NCBI GenBank assembly: GCA_946886975.1
Contig: CAMPJV010000059.1
Location: 1 to 11,158, forward strand
DNA from: an uncultured Taibaiella sp.
GTDB taxonomy: Bacteria; Bacteroidota; Bacteroidia; Chitinophagales; Chitinophagaceae
Length of the DNA: 11,158 bases
Direction: 5' to 3'
The notes beneath the pieces were generated by a model. It ran no database searches. It saw only the letters and a program-made list of their open reading frames with translations, and was not told the DNA's origin. The position numbers were made by a program, and so were the translations under genes. Positions 6,545 through 11,158 of the stretch are shown here, one piece after another; the first letter of the stretch is position 1, and each line of letters begins with the position of its first letter.

Positions 6545-6545
6545 G
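6538..6545 (+). promoter_or_regulatory. possible -7 box of ppk1 inside the terminator tail
   Basis: TATTTTTG (6538-6545) matches TAnnTTTG perfectly and overlaps the U-tract of the rfaE2 terminator. Transcription would begin near 6550, giving a leader of about 22 bases before the GTG start at 6573. A TTG at 6518-6520 is 17 bases upstream, slightly closer than the usual 19-21. Confidence 0.4.
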
Positions 6546-6572
6546 ATGCCTCCTCAATATTTAAATACATAA

Positions 6573-8645
6573 GTGAAGACGAAACAAATCATAGTAAGGG
6601 ATCTTAGCTGGCTGGCCTTCAATGCCCGCGTACTCCAGGAGGCAAGCGACCCTGCGAACCACATTTACGATCGCCTACGCTTCCTGGGCATCTTTTCCAA
6701 CAACCTCGACGAGTTCTTCCGTGTTCGCGTGGCTACCCTGAACAAAATGGTTCGGCTTGGCAAGCCTTCACGGATGCACCTGGAAGCCAACCCTGAGAAG
6801 ATCCTGCTCCAGATACAGAAGACAGTGCTCTCTCAGCAGGCCACCTTCGACCGTATCTATGCCGACATCATCAAAGAGCTGGAAAGGAACAGGATCTTTA
6901 TCAAATCACCACGCCAGCTTACCCGGGCGCAGCGGGATTTCGTGACCGCCTACTTCGATGAAAAGGTAAGGACGCAGACAATCCCCCTCATGATTGAGAG
7001 CATCCCTCAGATGCCCTTCATCCGGGACAAGACCATATACCTCGCCTGCGTACTTGGCAATACCGGCAATCCCATGCTGCAGCGCTACGCCCTCATCGAG
7101 ATACCGACACAGGTGCTTCCCCGCTTCGTTATCCTTCCGTCTGTTGATGGCGAAAAGGATATCATACTGATGGAAGATATTATCAAGTTCAACCTGCCGC
7201 ACCTGTTCGCACCCTTCGGCTTCAACCGCTTTCTTGGTTATATCATCAAGGTGACCCGAGATGCTGAACTGGAGATAGATAACGACGTCACTACCAACCT
7301 AATAGAGGAACTGGAGAAAGGCATCAAGAATAGGAAGAAAGGCCGCGCCACCCGCTTCGTCTTCGACAGGAATATCGACGCTGCATTACTTGACTACCTG
7401 GTAAAGAGACTCGGCCTTACCAAAAAGGACAACCTGATACCTGGCGGCCGCATTCACAACTTCAAGGACTTCATGAACTTCCCCGCTGCGGTCTTTGCAG
7501 ATCTGCAGCCACGCCCCAAGCCCTTCGTTCATCCACTGTTGAAGCAACCCGTCAGAATAATGGACGTGATAGAGAAGCGGGATGTGATGCTTCATTTTCC
7601 ATATCACTCTTTCGATTCAGTGCTAGATCTCTTAAGGGAGGCGGCTATCGATCCTTTTGTGCAAAGCATTAAGATCACCTGCTATCGCCTCGCCAAAGAT
7701 TCCAAGATCATCAATGCCCTTATCAACGCCGTGCGCAATGGCAAGCAGGTAACTGCCATGATGGAGCTGCGCGCCCGATTCGATGAAGAGGCCAACCTGG
7801 AATGGAAGAAGCGACTTGAAGAAGAAGGTGTAAGAGTAATAGTCGGATTCCCCGATATGAAGGTGCATGCCAAGATGTGCATCATCAAGAAGCGGGAGTT
7901 CAACACCACCAAACAGTATGCCTTCATCTCCACAGGCAACTTCAATGAGATGACGTCGGGATTCTATACAGACCACTGCCTCATGACCACCAACAGGAAT
8001 ATCCTTGCAGACGTCAACCGCATATTCTCCTACCTGGAGTCGCCGCACCACAAGATCGAAACGCTTAAATCCTGCCGTGTGCTGCCAATCGCTCCGCTGA
8101 ACATGCGGAAGATATTCCTGAACCAGATGAACAGGGAGATAAGAGCTGCCAATAAAAAGAAGCACGCATCCATCACCATCAAGCTGAACAGCCTCGTAGA
8201 TCAGACACTTATTACCAAGCTATATGAAGCAGCCCGCGCGGGAGTAAACGTTCAGATGGTTATCCGCGGCATCTGCTGCGCCTACACTGAACGCAAAGCT
8301 TTCAAAGACAATCTCCACGCCATCAGCATCATAGACCAATACCTGGAACACGGCCGCGTGTTTATATTCGACAATGGTAAAAAGCCCAGCGTCTACATCT
8401 CCTCAGCAGACTGGATGGTGCGCAACCTCGACCACCGTTTAGAAGTTGCCTGCCCTATCTACGACCTCGACATACAGCAGGAGCTCACGGACATACTGAA
8501 CATTCAACTTGCCGAAAACGTGAAAGCGCGTATCTTGGATGCCGACCAGAGCAACACGTATGTAGAGCGCCATGAGGATGCTCCCGAGGTGCGCTCCCAA
8601 CTGGCCACCTATCAGTACCTGAAGAATAAAACCTACGCAGATTGA
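6573..8645 (+). CDS. ppk1: polyphosphate kinase 1
   Basis: PPK1 polymerises the terminal phosphate of ATP into inorganic polyphosphate, reversibly. The 690-residue protein aligns along its length with the Escherichia coli enzyme (688 residues). Visible are the N-terminal RDLSWLAFNARVLQEA (9-24) and FLGIFSNNLDEFFRVRV (37-53), the PGGRIHNFKDFMNFP segment (290-304), ELRARFDEEAN (398-408), the catalytic His432 in KVHAKM that becomes phosphorylated, GTGNFNE-type STGNFNE (453-459), and the second essential His593 in YLEHGRVFIF. The start is fixed by a TAA immediately upstream in frame (6570-6572), leaving GTG 6573 as the first usable codon; no good Shine-Dalgarno sequence precedes it. The stop overlaps the ppx start, so the synthesising and degrading enzymes are translationally linked. 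Confidence 0.97.
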   Translation: MKTKQIIVRDLSWLAFNARVLQEASDPANHIYDRLRFLGIFSNNLDEFFRVRVATLNKMVRLGKPSRMHLEANPEKILLQIQKTVLSQQATFDRIYADIIKELERNRIFIKSPRQLTRAQRDFVTAYFDEKVRTQTIPLMIESIPQMPFIRDKTIYLACVLGNTGNPMLQRYALIEIPTQVLPRFVILPSVDGEKDIILMEDIIKFNLPHLFAPFGFNRFLGYIIKVTRDAELEIDNDVTTNLIEELEKGIKNRKKGRATRFVFDRNIDAALLDYLVKRLGLTKKDNLIPGGRIHNFKDFMNFPAAVFADLQPRPKPFVHPLLKQPVRIMDVIEKRDVMLHFPYHSFDSVLDLLREAAIDPFVQSIKITCYRLAKDSKIINALINAVRNGKQVTAMMELRARFDEEANLEWKKRLEEEGVRVIVGFPDMKVHAKMCIIKKREFNTTKQYAFISTGNFNEMTSGFYTDHCLMTTNRNILADVNRIFSYLESPHHKIETLKSCRVLPIAPLNMRKIFLNQMNREIRAANKKKHASITIKLNSLVDQTLITKLYEAARAGVNVQMVIRGICCAYTERKAFKDNLHAISIIDQYLEHGRVFIFDNGKKPSVYISSADWMVRNLDHRLEVACPIYDLDIQQELTDILNIQLAENVKARILDADQSNTYVERHEDAPEVRSQLATYQYLKNKTYAD

Positions 8646-9526
8646 TACTTGCCGCTATAGATATAGGATCCAATGCCGCCAGGCTGCTCATCTCCGAGGC
8701 AAAGGTCTATACGGATGGCAATGTGGACTTTACCAAGCTGAACCTCCTCAGAATACCCCTCCGCCTCGGAATAGATGTCTTCGACAAAGGGTATATTACC
8801 GATGAAAGAAAGCAGCACCTGCTCGATACCCTCCAGGCTTATAAACTGCTTATCAATATCTACAAAGTGGAAGGCCTGAAGGCTTGTGCCACCTCCGCCA
8901 TGCGAGATGCAACCAACGGACCAGAGATTATGCAGCAGGTGAAAGAGCAAACCGGCATAGACATAAAGATCATCACAGGCCAGGAAGAAGCCAGCATTCT
9001 ATATGAGACCCACATTGCCGAAACCCTGCTGCTGAACAAGTCTTACCTGTATATAGACGTAGGCGGCGGCAGTACGGAAGTAACGCTCTATTCCAAAGGC
9101 AAGATCATATTCAAGGAGTCCTTCAACATCGGCACCATTCGCCTGCTGCACAACAGAGTGACCGATGAGCAGTGGGATTATATGAAGCTATATATCAAAA
9201 CAAACCTGAAAGGCTACGAACCAATCGAGGCCATTGGCACAGGGGGCAACATCAACAAGATATTCTCCCTCTCCAAACGCAAGGAAGGCAAGCCCCTCCC
9301 TCTCGAGCTGTTGAAAGACTACTACCGCGAAATGAGCCTCTCCACAGTTGAAGAGCGCAAGCACCTCTACGGCTTCCGCGACGACCGGGCTGACGTCATC
9401 GTCCCCGCCCTCAATATCTTCACCTCCATTATGCGCTGGGCCAACGCCGAAGAGATCTTCGTCCCCAAAATAGGCCTGGCAGATGGGTTGATAAAGATGT
9501 TGTATAGGGAAAAGACGACCGGCTGA
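8642..9526 (+). CDS. ppx: exopolyphosphatase / pppGpp phosphatase family protein (Ppx/GppA)
   Basis: Ppx/GppA enzymes have an actin-like ATPase fold and remove terminal phosphates from polyphosphate, or from pppGpp. Motifs in order: AAIDIGSNAARLL (4-16), ATSAMRDATN (83-92), GQEEA with the catalytic-type Glu (113-117), the phosphate-binding DVGGGSTEV (139-147), AIGTGGN (197-203), RADVIVPALNIF (249-260) and KIGLADGL (276-283). At 294 residues it lacks the C-terminal HD-like domain of the roughly 510-residue Escherichia coli Ppx, as in other short Ppx proteins. The only plausible start is TTG 8642: a stop in the same frame lies at 8627-8629 and no ATG/GTG intervenes. TTG overlaps the ppk1 stop as TTGA, the classical coupling arrangement. 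Adjacency to ppk1 favours polyphosphate over pppGpp as substrate (inference). Confidence 0.93.
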   Translation: MILAAIDIGSNAARLLISEAKVYTDGNVDFTKLNLLRIPLRLGIDVFDKGYITDERKQHLLDTLQAYKLLINIYKVEGLKACATSAMRDATNGPEIMQQVKEQTGIDIKIITGQEEASILYETHIAETLLLNKSYLYIDVGGGSTEVTLYSKGKIIFKESFNIGTIRLLHNRVTDEQWDYMKLYIKTNLKGYEPIEAIGTGGNINKIFSLSKRKEGKPLPLELLKDYYREMSLSTVEERKHLYGFRDDRADVIVPALNIFTSIMRWANAEEIFVPKIGLADGLIKMLYREKTTG

Positions 9527-9595
9527 CACCGCAGCCCCCCTTGGACAGCCCGGACGTGGGACGGAATGCACCGTTCGAACAACTATCGCAGCCTC

Positions 9596-9620
9596 ATCCT
9601 AGACTTATCCTAGACTTATC
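9596..9620. repeat. tandem 11-base direct repeat
   Basis: ATCCTAGACTT occurs twice head to tail (9596-9606 and 9607-9617), followed by ATC, the beginning of a third unit. The 11-base period is about one helical turn. It lies 70 bases after the ppx stop. Confidence 0.6.
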
Positions 9621-9684
9621 ACAGGCTTTCCTACGACTCACCCCCCGGGTCTTCTCCGGCACTATGTGCCTTTTGCATAGCCCT

Positions 9685-9861
9685 TCAACATCCGCAGGTT
9701 AAGCTGTCCTGCGCGATCAGCTGGTTCAAGGCTTCCTCTAAAGTCTGAAAATCCGCTGCTGCATAAAGTCTAAAGTACTTACCCACCATTTGGAAGGTCG
9801 CTGCACCGGAACACCTCGTGTCTGGTTTGCACCAATTTTGGCAATTACAGATTTTGCCCAC
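9685..9861 (-). CDS. 58-residue Cys-rich small protein, hypothetical
   Basis: A short minus-strand frame that I do not recognise but which reads like protein. It starts at GTG (9859-9861), directly after an in-frame TAA, with AGGA five bases before the GTG, and ends at TGA (9685-9687). It has six Cys: KICNCQNWCKPDTRC (residues 3-17) and a final TCGC (55-58). Between them come a short GAATFQMVGKYFRLY segment and a helix-like acidic run ADFQTLEEALNQLIAQDS (36-53). Cys clusters at both ends suggest disulfides or metal binding. Upstream in the same frame, a TTG (9931-9933) opens 23 codons resembling a secretion signal, ending at that TAA, so this may be the mature part of a broken secreted protein. 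No neighbour suggests a function. The fraction of such short frames that are real is low, so this stays tentative. Confidence 0.4.
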   Translation of the reverse strand: MGKICNCQNWCKPDTRCSGAATFQMVGKYFRLYAAADFQTLEEALNQLIAQDSLTCGC

Positions 9862-9995
9862 TTATTTCCTGGTTGAGCTTGCAGAAAGCGCTTGAATGAC
9901 GAACCAAGCTGAAAGAATTATTAGTTTCTGCAAATAATAGGGAGAACGCCACGAAAATCAATTTTAAAGAACAATAATGGCGAGGCACTTTTGGA

Positions 9996-10895
9996 GTGAC
10001 AAAAACGCTTGCTATGAATACCCCTTCTTTAATAATGCTGGTCGCCTTCACCTCTGCCGCCATGACAGTTACGGCACAGGAACAATATGTAAAGTACATA
10101 CCTGCCAAGGCACTGGTCGCCGGCTTCCAGGAGGGAAAAGAGTTTAGGCTGAACACATATGTACAGACCGGTTTAGGGAAATTCAACACTGGTGGGTTGC
10201 AGGGTGGAATTGAAGGAAATTACGCTCCGGCTAATTACGTCAGCCTCGGTTTCGCAATAACAACAACAAACAATGATGAAAAAGACCCAATAGCCGAAAC
10301 CGGAACTAACTATCGGTATGGCAGTACTCTTCAGTTTGCGATTACGGGCTTCACAACCATTGGTGAGTACGGAAGGTTTGAACTGGCTGCCGGCTTCACT
10401 TCAGGGAAGGTGAGAGGTGAAAGGTGGCAGGCGATTGGAATAGATTCCACGCCTTCGCTAATGGATGCCTTCTTTTCCTTGTTGACTTTTGGGACGGCAC
10501 CTGTTTCGCAGTGGGAGTACCATACCGTATATGACCACCACTACTATACTGTCAACTACACGAATTATTTTATCCAACCTGCCATTGGCCTCGGCAACGA
10601 TTACGCTACGGTCCTGGTCGGTGCCAGGCTCTCCTCGCTGAACTATAACAAGTTCAGAACGGAGGATAACCAATACTTCAGCGCTGAGCAGGATGCTATT
10701 GATGGGTTTATGAGCGAACAGCGATTTTTGATCCAGCCGTTCGTTCAATTGGAAGCAGGGGGCAAATATGTAAAAATAAACACACAAGCGGGCATGCTCC
10801 ACGGCGACGGCAGCCAGATCCGCTCCACCTTCTATGCCTCTCTGGGCTTGACCGTTCACTTGGCTCCCAGATATACTGAAAAGAGATGGTATTAA
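9996..10895 (+). CDS. predicted outer-membrane beta-barrel protein, hypothetical
   Basis: This is a 299-residue product with an N-terminal signal peptide: a hydrophobic run around residues 10-24 ending MTVTA-QEQ, with cleavage likely after Ala27, a common Bacteroidota pattern. The mature part alternates polar and aromatic or aliphatic residues with many Gly, Tyr and Asn (for example RLNTYVQTGLGKF, YVSLGFAITTT, YGSTLQFAITGF, RFELAAGFTSGK, FIQPAIGLG). It closes with ASLGLTVHLAP near the end, which fits about eight to twelve membrane strands. I recognise no specific family. The start is either GTG 9996, which supplies the only Lys before the hydrophobic run, or ATG 10014, which leaves a signal peptide with no positive charge; I prefer GTG weakly. 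It appears monocistronic, with a hairpin terminator 76 bases after its stop. Confidence 0.75.
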   Translation: MTKTLAMNTPSLIMLVAFTSAAMTVTAQEQYVKYIPAKALVAGFQEGKEFRLNTYVQTGLGKFNTGGLQGGIEGNYAPANYVSLGFAITTTNNDEKDPIAETGTNYRYGSTLQFAITGFTTIGEYGRFELAAGFTSGKVRGERWQAIGIDSTPSLMDAFFSLLTFGTAPVSQWEYHTVYDHHYYTVNYTNYFIQPAIGLGNDYATVLVGARLSSLNYNKFRTEDNQYFSAEQDAIDGFMSEQRFLIQPFVQLEAGGKYVKINTQAGMLHGDGSQIRSTFYASLGLTVHLAPRYTEKRWY

Positions 10896-10971
10896 AGGCT
10901 AACTCACCACAAGGAGTATAGTCCGGGTTGGCGTCCTCTCGCCTCCCTGAGTTCTGACCTGCCAAAATGAA

Positions 10972-10997
10972 AAAATTTCACCTCCTGGTGAAATTTT
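10972..10997. terminator. hairpin terminator after the barrel protein gene
   Basis: AAAATTTCACC (10972-10982) and GGTGAAATTTT (10987-10997) form a perfect 11-bp stem with a TCCT loop. The A-run on the 5' arm and T-run on the 3' arm make it usable from either direction. Confidence 0.7.
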
Positions 10998-11035
10998 GAC
11001 TGCCATATAATGGCTTATTCTACAACATCACGGCT

Positions 11036-11097
11036 CTGCACTGCAAAATTGACCGACCTTTGGCACTGGCACAGATTCTGATGCTGTATTGCAAAAT
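11036..11097. repeat. direct repeat pair upstream of the last gene
   Basis: CTGCACTGCAAAAT (11036-11049) and CTGTATTGCAAAAT (11084-11097) agree at 12 of 14 positions and start 48 bases apart. They lie 35-96 bases upstream of the next ATG, where regulator sites would be expected. No binding protein is implied by the sequence. Confidence 0.4.
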
Positions 11098-11131
11098 CAT
11101 CATCTTTTAAACTTTTAAATAATAATTGACT

Positions 11132-11158
11132 ATGGCTAACAATGTGAACATTTCTCCA
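11132..11158 (+). CDS. start of an unidentified gene (N-terminus only)
   Basis: An ATG at 11132 opens nine codons, MANNVNISP, to the window edge. The upstream context (AT-rich, no Shine-Dalgarno sequence, ATG GCT start) is like that of other genes here such as rpsF and rpsR, and a terminator closes the preceding gene 134 bases earlier. Too little is present to assign a product. Confidence 0.45.

Larger units (their letters stand above)
9527..9995. other. intergenic region between ppx and the outer-membrane protein gene
   Basis: A 469-base stretch without a long reading frame. It holds a tandem 11-base repeat (9596-9617), a small dyad GGCAC-TAT-GTGCC followed by TTTTG (9658-9674; only 5 bp of stem, at best a weak terminator for ppx), and a 58-codon minus-strand frame at 9685-9861, listed separately. 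The last 134 bases (9862-9995) would be a divergent promoter region for that frame and the downstream barrel gene; no perfect TAnnTTTG box is visible for either. Confidence 0.6.

Noticed and set aside
9845..10189. A 114-codon minus-strand open frame overlapping the barrel protein start
   Set aside because: It overlaps both the signal peptide coding region and the small Cys-rich frame in a different phase and shows no motifs.
11058..11096. A possible sigma-54 promoter (TGGCAC with a later TTGCA) before the last gene
   Set aside because: The distance between the GG and GC elements is wrong for both TGGCAC copies (16 bases separate the second TGGCAC from TTGCA instead of about 5).

Overview
The window looks like chromosomal DNA of a Bacteroidota bacterium, most likely a Chitinophagaceae-type organism. 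The evidence is the rpsF-rpsR-rplI order with no ssb or priB between the genes, the near absence of Shine-Dalgarno sequences before highly expressed genes, copies of the Bacteroidota -7 promoter element TAnnTTTG, a panD / flippase-like / rfaE2 cluster, and an outer-membrane barrel with a TAQ-type signal-peptide end. The family-level placement is inference from protein style; no search was possible.

Layout. 1-682 (minus): the N-terminal part of the transcription accessory protein Tex, cut by an in-frame TAG; the frame stays recognisable as Tex beyond the stop to the window edge. 683-1105: gene-poor DNA. 1106-1200: a good promoter, then a leader that can fold into a 14-bp hairpin, ahead of the ribosomal protein operon rpsF-rpsR-rplI (1201-2332), which ends in a strong hairpin. 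2494-3997: an AT-richer single-gene insert, an AAA ATPase of the DUF4143 family with a nuclease-like C-terminus, whose start region carries two near-identical palindromes. It converges on a VOC/PhnB-like gene (4074-4487, minus), with one hairpin between them that can terminate both. 4639-6487: panD with an almost leaderless promoter, a flippase-like membrane protein and rfaE2 overlapping it, an operon for a coenzyme A precursor and cell-envelope sugar chemistry. A terminator follows whose U-tract doubles as a -7 box, then ppk1-ppx (6573-9526), a polyphosphate synthesis/hydrolysis pair joined by a TTGA overlap. 9527-9995 is mostly non-coding but holds a 58-codon Cys-rich reading frame on the minus strand. 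9996-10895: a predicted outer-membrane beta-barrel protein, then a terminator and the first nine codons of a further gene.

Most of the window is ordinary housekeeping. The parts that merit a second look are the Tex interruption (three likely G:C to T:A changes at conserved codons within about 50 bases), the rpsF leader hairpin, the double palindrome before the ATPase, and the small Cys-rich frame preceded by a signal-peptide-like stretch and an in-frame stop. I see no convincing multi-gene novel system, CRISPR array, tRNA or insertion sequence.
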